Shown here: in pieces, positions 1 through 11,800 of the stretch
How the letters are laid out: each line of letters opens with the position of its first letter
How positions within the stretch are numbered: position 1 is the stretch's first letter
Assembly: GCA_002118135.1 (NCBI GenBank)
Contig: BDIU01000246.1
Span: 222,007-286,006, forward strand
Length of the DNA stretch: 64,000 nt
DNA from: Trebouxia sp. TZW2008
Lineage: Eukaryota > Chlorophyta > Trebouxiophyceae > Trebouxiales > Trebouxiaceae
Direction of reading: 5' to 3'
Position numbers and translations under genes: made by a program
The notes under the pieces: model-generated
Told to the model about the DNA's origin: nothing
Seen by the model: the letters and a program-made list of their open reading frames with translations, nothing else
Databases searched by the model: none

Positions 1-539
1 ATTGGCATTTCATGCCTGCAACCTGTGAGATGGTTGCAGTTGTACGACAAGGTGTTTTGTCGCCCGAGTTGATATAGGTGTTTCAGTTTAGGTTTTGCGC
101 CTCACAATGCATTCTTGGCAATGTTTGCTAGCTTGGTGACATGTCAAGCTTGTGACAATTACTCTTTTAAATGAGAATCGTCAGGTGCATCGGAGCGACA
201 ATAGTGGTTTTGTATGTTAACAGTGCTTGTATGTACAACGCATTTACCACACTGGATTGTCATCACAGCTTGCCAGGCAAAGCACAACAGACTCTTGCTG
301 CTGATGGTAAAGCTCAAGGTGTTTGCCAACATAAGGGTGTCAACAGAGTGTCGGACTTTATAATAGTTTGTGTGAAAGACCATGTAACAGTCAGCGTTCA
401 TGCTTGTGTATTGCATGTTGGACCGTGCAATCAAAATTTTGCATGATTGTGATTACACATGGCCTTGCATGCATCTGCTGGCTGAAACCCCTTCAATACG
501 AGGCAAAATGATTTCGAGAAGACTAATGCTGCATATCAG
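1..539. other. No gene recognised at left edge
   Basis: I see no exon, RNA gene or element that I can support here. Short open frames occur on both strands but none has a recognisable protein or a convincing splice context. The right end runs into the segmental duplication. Confidence 0.4.
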
Positions 540-2590
540 GCATTCCAGATTAAACGTGTTTAAATAAGACGATTCATCGCAAAGAGTCAAGCATCCAGTA
601 ATGGGCGTGTTGAAATAACACAAGGCCCCTTCGGGCTGTTTGGTACACCTGCAAGTAGCTAGCATGACCGACGTCAGAGATGCTCACCAAGGTTTGTTAC
701 CAATTGGCAACGCAGCAAAGAAGCTGCAACCTGCAGGCAGGCAAGCACAAAGTCAAGGTGAAAGGCTGCTTGTTGGCTGGCTGACTGCTGCCTTCCAATT
801 GGTTGTTGCATGGCTGACAGGCAAACCTGCTTTTGCGCCCTGCAAACAGCAAAAAAGATCAAGAATGATATAGCAGCAGACACTTACCTCATGATGAATG
901 TCCTGAAAGTGAGAGGGCCACAAGTCTTGTTGGGACCATAGCTGACAACAGCTGACAAAGCAAAGGCTGACTACAGCTGTCCAATCAAAGGCTGACAACA
1001 GCTGTGCAAGCAAAGGCTGACAATGGCTGTCCGAGCAAAGGCTGACGACGTCTGACAAGGGCTGACAACAACTAACTAACGATAGCTGACCTGGAGGAGA
1101 CTGTCTATGGGCTGCCTCTTCGGCTCAAACGCAGATCTATTTCTGGTGGTAGACGGAAGCGTTCTGCAATCAGCAAACAAAATCTGGAAGGTGAACAGCA
1201 GCACACTCTTACCTCAGAAGTCCTGGAACGTAGTAAGTGGTATTGATGAGTTCAGGCTGACAATGGCTGGCCTGCTCTTGCTGATGATGTCCATGGGCTG
1301 AATGTATGGCCGATGCCTGAGGTAATATATTGCTGAAGGGCAAACCTGCAAAAGGATTGCTGCGTCACGTCGCAGCAGAGACATGGATATGCTAAAGGGG
1401 AGACAAAGTCTGCAGCGAGCAAAGAAGATCAGTAAACATAAGGCAGCAGACACTTGCCTCAAGAGAGAAGCCTGAAAGCCAGCAGGCGACGAGCGGTGTC
1501 GAAGCAAGAAAGGCTGACAGCGAGTGGCAACGGCTGGACTGTTGTTGACAAGGCTGTCCAGGGGCTGCCTTACTGCTGGAAGACTGAGGTACTTGTACTG
1601 CTGACGGGCAAACCAGCTTCAGCGAACAGAAGCACCGTTTTGCTGTCCAGCGGGAACTCGGGCCTTCAGCAGGTAGACATCGGTCTGCAGACAGCACGAA
1701 GCGCACACTCGCAAAGCATGAGTGCAGCGACAGGCAGTACAGGTAGCCGGCAGCCAGAAGACCGTTGAACACACAGGATGAAGACACAAGCCATACAAGG
1801 CACGCTCACCTCCAATGACTGTTGTGTGGAAGTACATGAGGAAGGGTGGAAGCTGGTGACTGCTCCAGGCTCTGACTGTTCTTTGATCATACCACAACGC
1901 TCAGTGTTGAGATCAAAGGCTGTCAATTCGAAACGTGTAAAGCACCACACGGAGAAGCTGTTCCAAACATCAACGTTCTTGACATGAGAAAGGCGTGAAA
2001 GGCTCAAATTGCGCGGTGATATGTGAGAACCTCAGGGAAGCCACCCCCTTTTGAACATGCAGCTCAGGGCGGTTCTGAAAGGGCATTACAAGGGCTGCTC
2101 GGTCAAGTTTTAGCAAAGAAAACGAAGCTTCACTCACAACAGCAGCAGAGCCGACGGCAAAGCACATCAGTCGGCTAGTCAGCTTCAGTCAAACTCAAAT
2201 ATGTTTGTCACACGGTCGTGGAGCCTCTAACTGCTGGCGGTTTGTGTGACAGGACGTCGGCAAGCGTCACTTACAAAGACTGCTCGGTAAGATGTTTTCA
2301 CGGCCTGGGTCAATTTGGCCGAGCAGCCTTTGTCGTGAGACCTCGCTACTGGTTCGCTGACGCTTGAGTGCAGCAGTGAGCTTCTCAGTCCCTGCTGGCT
2401 GCAGTCGAGCCTTCTCACAAGCCTTCATTCAGGCTGCAACGCCGATATTGGCCAGCTTAGCAAGACCAGCGCACGACCACTCTTGGTCACGGGTCTTGGT
2501 ACGGGTGCAGGGCGTGTGGTTTACAACATTCCCGTGGTCAAACACGTTGCGTACAGGGCTTCAGCATGTCCAGCGCACGCCGCGATTCTG
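540..2590. repeat. Segmental duplication, copy 1
   Basis: This block is repeated in the same orientation about 36.4 kb away (36855-39110). Shared landmarks in the same order include a stretch at 605-660 matching 36925-36980, a 25-bp tandem array of the type AAAGGCTGACAA at 950-1060 matching 37260-37400, and a block at 1995-2110 matching 38350-38460. The copies differ by substitutions and small indels. On the minus strand both carry recurring donor-like sites (GAG followed by GTAAGT or GCAAGT and then GTCTGCTGC) separated by acceptor-like tracts, so the unit looks like a multi-exon gene or pseudogene with its own repeated boundaries. No protein family is recognisable. A decayed gene or a non-autonomous element are both possible. 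Confidence 0.7.
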
Positions 2591-2875
2591 TAAACGTCTT
2601 GCTTATACATGTACATGGTCGCTGCACTGAACTCGGTGCCAACCCTTTGCAGACTCTTGAGGCTTGATGCAGTCAAAATATTCGAGGTTCCCGACATGTC
2701 AACTGCTGCAGGCCGTCAGCTTTGAGCATGCACACGTACAAATTCGAGTGTTGCACAAAAGGAAAAAACAACAGTTGCTGAAACTGTAAACTGCAAGCGT
2801 TGATTTCAAGCTGACTCACGCACACTAGCATCTTCAAGAACTTTCCACACACTTTGCGCAACACGTTCTGCATAC

Positions 2876-5800
2876 CTATCCAAAAGCAAAGCCCTGAGAT
2901 TCATTGAGAGCTGTTGTGAAGGCAGCTGTCAGCTCTTCAAGGGATTTGTAATGCGGTAGGTTCAGCTGAAAGAAGCAAGTATGGGCTGTTGGCAGTGCCT
3001 GTGTCTGTGGGGATGATTGCAGCTTCAATTTGCTGGAAAGCTCGGCAAAGCCGCCTGCATCCAGTATGACTCATGATTAGCAACGAGGCATGTATTTCAG
3101 TAATGAAACAGGGCAAACAAGGGTGCATGCTGGTCAGCCCTACATGCCTTGATGCACTAGTACTATGCATGATGTCAGTGCAGTGCGATAAAGCTAAACA
3201 TAACATGAGTGCAACTGTAAAGACAAAAGACACACTTGCATGGTGAGTGCAAGCACAGACATCATCAGACAAATTGTGCTGGAAAGCTCCTGCCTGCAAT
3301 CAGTTTTGCTCATGATCAGCTATGACGTGCATTGCACTGCAGTGTCAGCTGATGCTTGGACGAAAACAAGATTGCAGACTTGTCACATGCCTTGGCGCGG
3401 TGCATGTAGTGTCAGCGCCATGCAAAACTAAGCTGCATCACATGGGCAATTGAAGACATGACAAAGATGCAGCAACAATATCCCTGCAAGTTGCAGCAAC
3501 GGCATAGTTGACTGCACCAAACTGCCAAGCATCCTTCTCCTGTGCTTATTTCAGAGCCAAATTGTGCTGGACAATCAGCACACTTGTCCCAAGATAGAGC
3601 AATTTAGGATGCAACATAGGCTCCAGAAGGAAGTAAACAAATGCTCAACGAGATTTAGGCAGACTCATGCCTAAGATACAGATGACAGGATGTCACACAA
3701 GAAGCAGGTGGACATACCGGCAGGCAAAGTTGACATGGAGGTCCAGAAGGACAGCAGCTGCCTGCGCCGCTGCTCATCCATGCCATGCACCATCTCCCAG
3801 AACCAGTCAAAATCCTGCAGTGTGCACAACACAAGGACATTGTCAGGACCAGAATGCATCGCTTTAAGAACACAATCAAGATCCTGCGACATGCACAACA
3901 CACGGCCTTAGTCAAACAGCGTCATGCACCATCTCCCGAACCAGTCAAAGTACTGCAAGACACACCAAGCCTTGCCAGCGTGTACATCAACATATGGCAA
4001 CCACACAGGCGCAGTGCATCAAGCGCTCTGTTGTGAGATGACGCAGGTGTAAACATGCACTTACCCCTGCTTGAGGTATGCACGTGACAAAGTAGTTTGC
4101 CCAATCGCGAGAGGAAAAGCACTTAACATCAAGAAGGAAGACTCACTCAAGAGGTATGATTGCTCACCAACTGTTTGAGTAAACAAGACTCTGAAAAGCA
4201 GTTTCACTGCAACGGTTTGGACAGTCCATTGTCCACAACGCACTGCAGCATGTGATGCTGCATGTGATGCTGCACGTGATGCTGCATGTGACGCTGCATG
4301 TGACACTGCATGAGATGCTGCACATGATGTTGCATATGATGCTGCACGTGATGTTGCATTCAAGCAGGTGCTGCAGCTGCTGCAAGTGGAACGCATCCAA
4401 GTATTGTGCACCGTCAGAGTCATTGCAAGGGAAATGCTGACCTGATATGCTCCAGGGCAGGCAAATGAGGAGCGAATGGTGGTAGCAGCTCGCCATTCTG
4501 CCACATTCAAAGGCGCCAGCTTGCCAGCCAAATGCCTACTGAAGTCATCAATCGCTAGCGGCCGCAGCATGTTCTTGCTATCCCTGGCTGTTTCCCCTGA
4601 GTATTTGTCATGCCAGGAATTCCAATCTGACATTGAGCACAGACCCTCCAAGAAATGACTGACCTGTGCATGCGGATGCACAGAAAGCTTGGTTTGAGAA
4701 GATATAGTGCGGAAAATTAAGCTTTGTGTTGGAGACAAATGCATTGTGTTGCAGCCTAAGACAGAATTTTCCGCCATCGGTCTTGAAGCTTCCAGGCAAC
4801 GACTCATCTGTGCAGTCAGACGCAGATGCGATTTTGCTTGGAGTTGTATGCATACACATACTGTCACACAAAAACGCTTGATGCAGCTAGTGGAAGTACA
4901 GAAATACAACCTTGACATGCATTTGGCTTACATGCGCACAAACAGGATGCCAGAATGACTGGGTCAAGCATGTCACGTTGATTGCATAGCTGAGTTGGCT
5001 GACGTTCTTTCCAGAAATTCGTAAGAAGCCGATACTCACCTCTTCACTGCAGTCCAGAAAATGGTGGAAGAGACAGTCAAGGAAGTGCTGCTTGTTGTGT
5101 AGAGTCACAGCTGCTCCAACGGGTTCATCTGCAATCAGACAACTACAAACGCTTGAATTTTGACCAAGTTCCTGATGCTTAACAAGAGCACGTCCGACTG
5201 CGGTCAGGCACGAAGGAATGGAAGGGACAGTCCAGGAAGCGCTGCTTGTTGTGCAGAGTCGCACCTGCTCCAACTGGTTCATCTGCAATCAGACAACTAC
5301 AAATGCTTGAATTTTGACCGAGTTCCTGATGCTTAACAAGAGCACGTCAGACTGCAGTCACGCACGACTGAATGGAAGAGACAGTCCAGGAAGCGCTGCT
5401 TGTTGTGCAGAGTCACACCTGCTCCAATGGGTTCATCTACAACCAGACAAACAGCACATGCTCAGATTCTGACAAGTCACCTTGAAAACAACATCCGTCC
5501 AGTCCCATGTCTTCAAATCCCATCAACATTTTCTTACCATTTGACAGAGCACCAGACCAATGCAAAGTCAGCGGCTGGCGTGTGATGTGCAGACAAGAGG
5601 TTTCTGAATGACTGACAACAGAGATTGCTGAGCTTTTGCTGGGCCAAGATATCATCACACAAGCAGAACAAGCATGCGGCACCAGTGCTTTGAGGCATGT
5701 TCCAGTCATCAAGCATCTTTCACGCTGAATGTGCCCGTTCAAGTCGCTCATCTGGACCAAGCCTGAGTCAATAACATGAATCCAGGAGATAACCAGGTTG

Positions 5801-8800
5801 AAAATTGAGTGTCATATACCTCCTTGAGGCTCAAACGCCGCTCCTTTAGGGGTCTCAAATGTGAGGCCCATACTTTGTATCTCTTCTTCGGTGGAAGCTG
5901 CCTGTATGGCTTGTATGGTTCTGTACACCTGAGGCTCGACATGTTCAAAGTCTGCAAGGCTGACCTTGCGGCCAGTCATCACTTTGAGGCATGCTGTTGA
6001 CAGCTTGATGCCAATTGGGCATCTGTAACACAACGCCAGACCTGCAGCAGGAGAACGCATTTCAAGCCAGATCAAGCAAGACAGAAGACAATAGCCCGTG
6101 ACTCTTTCTGAACGCAGGCTGCCTGCATGGCTTGAATGGTTCTGTATGCCTCATGCTCTACTTGTTTGAAACCTTTGTAGCTGATTTGGCAGCCAGTCAT
6201 CACTTTGAGGCACGCTGTTGACAGCTTGATGCCAATTGGGCATCTGTAACACAGCGCTAGACCTGCAGCAGGAGAACGCAGTACGCGCCAGATCAAGCAA
6301 GACAGAAGACAACAGTCCGCAACTCTTTCTGAATGCAGGCTGCCTGCATGGCTTGAATGGTTCTGTATGCCTGATGCTCTAACTTGTTTGAAATCTTTGA
6401 AGCTGATTTGACCTATCATCACTATGAAACATGCTGTTGACAGCTTGATGCCAATACATCTGTAGCACAGCGTCAGATCTGCAGAAACAAATTTGTGTCT
6501 GCAAGCAATGACATGCATGAAGAAAATGGACATCTGTAGCACACCTTTAGATTTGCAGAAAAAAGGCAGTGTCTGCAAGCAAGACGTGCTTGAAGAAAAC
6601 AAGAAAAGATTCTGACTTGCATCTTAGCCTTACTTCACTGGGAGATGCCCTGCACTGCAGAATCCGCTCCCAGCGAAAAGAAGCTAAGTGACAAGCTCTT
6701 GGCCTGGTCAGGACTTGAACCCAACACCTGAGTAATTTCACACAGGGGCCAAGGACTGATCAGAACAAGACTTAGATGTCAAATTAGCAATTAAATTGCA
6801 TATGATTGTCTTGATGCAAGACGCCACCTTTGCAGCTGGCAGGCACCGAACTTTGCATGGTTGAACTCGACAGCACACTGCATTATTTGATTTTGGAGGG
6901 AAAGCTGTCGACTGATTTTTGGAGGGAAAGTTGTTGGTGAAGAAGTTTGGGTGTACAATACAGGCTGTACTACATACTGCATGAGACACAGTCATGGTAT
7001 ACGCTGCACATGCTTGATAGTAATGCTGCTGAAAATGCATTTTTGGCCCTTGAGGCATCAGCTTTGGGCTGCTCCTGCTTGCAGAGGCTCCCAATTTGAT
7101 GCTTAGCAGGAAAGACAGTGATGTTCCTTTGTTGATAGAGAAATCAGTGAATGTTGCCGCACCTGCAAATCTGCCAGCGTTCCTCATGTAATGGGGGCCG
7201 TCTTCCCAGTCAAACTCCCGTCCAGGAGAGCGTATGGGATGCACAGTTGCTGGGTCTGTAGGGCAAGGCTGAAACACACCTGCATGCTTGCCAAAGTGAT
7301 GCTTGGCCAGCAACCCCAGCCACTCCTGTCACAGCAATCACATGACATGTAAAGCAAGCCCTTGCTGATATGTGTACCCTTTCACAATTGAAAGAGTAAG
7401 GCAAGGCTGGGACATGGGCTGCATACTTGCCAAAACGGTGCTTGACCACCACCAGGGCCGCTCCTGTCACAGCAATGACAGCACATGTAAACAAGGCCTG
7501 ACAATCTGTGAATGTCTGGCCCGTAAAGCACCTGCTGGTGGGCTTGCTTGGCAGAGTACAGCGTGCAGTAGTCACTGAGGTGCTCAAGAGCAGCAGTTTT
7601 GAGTGAGGCGTCAAGCTGCTCAGCAGCCATCTGATCAGTGGGGTGAAGCATGTACTAGTCACTGAGGGGCTCAGGAGCGGCAGTTGTGACAGTACTTTGA
7701 GTAAAGCATCAAGCTGTTCAACACCAAGCTAGACAGCAGAATGTAAGCTGGCCAATGTGATGCTGAAGAGCTTCTGTTCAGATAAACCTAAAGCCGGGCT
7801 GCCTTTTCAGACAAAGGCTCCCGCTATGACCCCCACCGGTGTGGACTTTTCTTGTCTTGTTCTTGAAATGATGTCTTCTGTGAAGCACCCAGCTGATCAA
7901 TACCAAGCTAGGCAGCAGAATGCAGCGTGCAAGATGCCCAATGTGATGCTGAAGAAGAGTTATTGTGATGATGCCTTGTGTGCAGTAACAAGCTGTTCTA
8001 ACACCAAGCTAGTCAGCAGAAAGAAGCGTTGTCACGTCAAAGAAAGCTTCGTGTCAAGCATCACCCACCACTTCTTCCAACATGAACAACCATATATATA
8101 TATATATATATATCATATGGAACAGCACAAATGCAAGATGTTGTGCATACCTTCATGACTCCACTGCCTCGCCCCAGCTCATCTTTGAAAATGACATTCA
8201 AGCCCCTGCAATTGCATGCATGGGTTGAAAAACTGACTATTCATCAAACAAACGATACACTTTTCAAACAGCAACTATATACTTGACAGAGTTCTGATGA
8301 TCCTTTCACATAGGTTCAAGGGTCCTCTTCAAGCCTCCAAGCATCGGATCACACCTAGTGTAGCCTATGTGCAATGAGCGATTGCCTATGTGCATGCGTT
8401 TGCCAAATTCCTCTCCAAGAACAATCAACTCCTGATGGTCTGGCTGGTCTTAACAGGTTGCCTCAACTGACAGAACAAGTCACGCAAATACTCCCTGTGT
8501 ACATGCGGGCCGCAAATTTCTCTCTAGGAACGATCCACTCCTGGTGGTTTGGCTCTGCTGATGGTCTTGCCTCAATCTTCAAGTCAGGAAAGAACTCATG
8601 CAAGTATTGCCTTGACTTGCAACTATAGCAGCCAAAAGCAATGCACACAGCTTCCAAGCATCAGATAACACCTGTTGTAGTCTGTCTGCAGCGAGGAGTT
8701 GTCTGTGTATATGCGGGCCCCAACTTCCTCTTGACAAACGATCAACTTTTGCTGATCTGGCTCTCGTTGAAAGTGTCCCTCAGTTGACAAGTCAGCAAAC

Positions 8801-11800
8801 AGCTCATGCAGGTATCGTCTGATTTGCAACTATAGCAGCCGTAAGCAATGCACACAGCGTTCATGACATGCGTCGGATCACACCTGGTGTAGTCTATTTG
8901 AAATGAGGAATGGCCAGCGTGCAGGTGGTCAACAAGTTCCTCCCTAGGAACGCTCAACTCCTGATGGTCTGGCTCGTTTTGAAAATTTGCCTCAAGTGAC
9001 AAGTCAGGAAAGAGCTCGTGCAGATATTGCCTGCGCACAGCTTCTGGCAATTGCTCCTGGAACTCTTCGCCTTCAGCAGGGGCAGTAATGCATGCATGGT
9101 GCAACACCCCCCTGGGCTTCAAATCCTCTACCTGTATCATTGGAAAATTCTAAGCCTAAACAGAGATTGGTTTTTAGCCAATACCGGTGTTGAGAAGACA
9201 AAGGGTTCTGCCATCTGTTGGCAATTGCTTGTGAAACTCTTCGCCTTCGGCAGGGGCAGTGATATATGCATGGCGCAGCAACCCCCCTAGGCCTCAAATC
9301 CTCTGCCTGCATTATGCAAGTAACCTCATCATGGAACCTGTTTTCAAGAAGACCTGGTAAGGACAAAAAGAAGAGTGCTCTGCCACAACTTTTCCATAAA
9401 CATTTTGGACCTGGACTTGATCCTGGAAACAAAAGCTGTGAATTACACCATCTGGATCTCTGCCGAAATGGTGGACAACAATGTTGGGCAGCCATGCTGC
9501 TCTGACATGCTCTCATTGTGACAATGACTGATAACACAGTTCAGCAAAGGTGCAATATATGTGTGAAATAGCCCCTGTCTCGCCAGGCCACCTTGTTCTG
9601 AGCGTCACGGTAAGAATGTGTGATGTTGAATTGTTGCAAATCAGACAGGACAATGACATGCTTGCACCTTGAGAACTGCTGCAGGGATTGCCCTCTGCAG
9701 AATCTGTTGAAGGTAATTCGGAACATACAACCATCCCTTACTGCCCTTGACACCTCCAGCCTGTTGGCACAAAATCGGCATGCGGTCTTGCACAAATTTG
9801 GAGCTGCAGAGTGCATGGATGCCAGGATACAAGCCTGCCAGGTTGTCTCGTAGGACCGTGGGTGTCACAGAGGCATATGGGTTGAAATCAGGGTCTTGCA
9901 AGGGTTCCCCAGTGTATGGGTCTTTGGCTGTTTGGTCGGGCGCTATGCCTAGGCTGATGCAAGTTGCTCCAAACTTCTCAACAGCTTTCATGGTCCTGCA
10001 GCAGGAAAGCTGGCTCATGCAAAAGCAGATTTTGTTGCATTGCTGAGACAGATAGCAAGGCACATTGACACTCAGAACAGCTTGCTGAAGTACGAGCAGA
10101 TCTTGCTGCGTTGCCAACACAGACAGCAAGCTAAATTTGGGCTGCCTCTTGTGCCAGGGGCTCTTGTTGTGACGCCTAACAGCATAGACTTTCCTTCCTT
10201 TTCAGCAAACTGCGTCAAAGTCATGTGAACCTCAGCAACAGCAGGTGCTCCTTGAGGGCAGTGACAGGAAGCAAGCTGCTGCAAGGCATGTTGTGGACTC
10301 TGCACATGCTCAGCGCTAAGCATAAGGTGTGGAGCTTACTGCATGACTGTCAGAAGCATGTCAAGGAAGCTCTCCAGCATTTCAGCTATTTCTGGACCAT
10401 CAGTCTCAATCAGCTTGTCATGAAGCGCCAAGAGAATCTCAACCAAATGAGAGAAAGGAGTGCACAGCTGCAAGGTACCTGATTCGTCAGCTGGCGGGGT
10501 CTCATGTAAGTCATGACTCATCACTTGTTGCCTCAAATCCCCCATTGCTTGAATGATCTCCTGCACGGTCAGCACAGCAGATAAGTAGGCAAGACTGGAC
10601 TCGGTTTGCAATGTTCGAGGACTTGCGCTTGAATGTGCAAAACGGAAATGTATGAATGTCTGCGATGTTGCAGCAGATCAAAAGCATCAGCTATGAATCA
10701 GTTGCACAGCAAGACAAATGACATTAAGCATGATGCACACAAGCCTGATTGCAAACCAAAAGTCAAGTGTCTGTGACCAGAATGCTGATGACAGTTGTCT
10801 GAATGTACACACCTGAAGGCATGCTCAATGGCGCTAATAGAACTGACTCAAATGTGGTCGAAGACACATCCAAAACAAGTGAGCACCACCTTGGGCTGTG
10901 GAACTTCATGCACTGCAATGTAATCATAATACTCATGAAACAGTCATGGTTACGATTCATCTTTAATCTACTACAAACATGTGTGTAACATCAGCAGCAA
11001 GCTAAGCATCCTAGCACAGGTGCTGTGAGTGTGCAGCCCAAGTGGTGTCTCACAAAAGCATTTTATCACTACATTCCCAATGAACCTGATGCCATTCGAG
11101 GAATTGTACCTAACAACATTGATGAGCAATATGACCTGATATCAATCAGTGAGTCACCTGGATGGCAGCTGTGATGCATTTGGTCAGCTGAATCACAGCA
11201 TAGTGCTGTGCTGACGCATCAAATACAGATGATGGCAAGAGCTCGCTCCAAGTGCTCCAGGGTGTGTTCATCCACAAACACCTCTCTGCCAAAAGCTGCA
11301 CGTCACGGCTGGTGGACAAATCTTGCCGGCTCTGACGAAACCTTATTTGACTGTTGGTCAGCTGTAAGAGCATCAAGAACACCCAGGGGAAAAGTGTTGG
11401 ATCCTTTTTGTCTGTTGCTCTGTGCATGGCTGAACATGCAGAGTATTCCATTTGGATGAGCTTTTTGTAAGCTTCCCATTTCATGTCTTCTAATGTTCTG
11501 CTTCTGATGTCTGCATTATTTTCGTTGTCATTCCGGGCATGCTGTATGCAGCTGAGTACCTGCATGCAGTATTGAACTCTGAGTTGAGTTGAGTTGAGCT
11601 GAGCTGAGCTAAGCTGAGTCAGGTTGAGTCCGGTCCAGTCGAGTTGAGTCGAGTTGAGTCAAGCTGAAGATTGTGTTCACAATACTGATTGGGCCATGTC
11701 GGACCATTGGAAAGCAGATGATTGGTGCACACATGCATGCTTAGCAAATAAGCTGTGTTGACTCATCTGCGCAGTGCACAAGCAAAGGCCATGCTCACAA

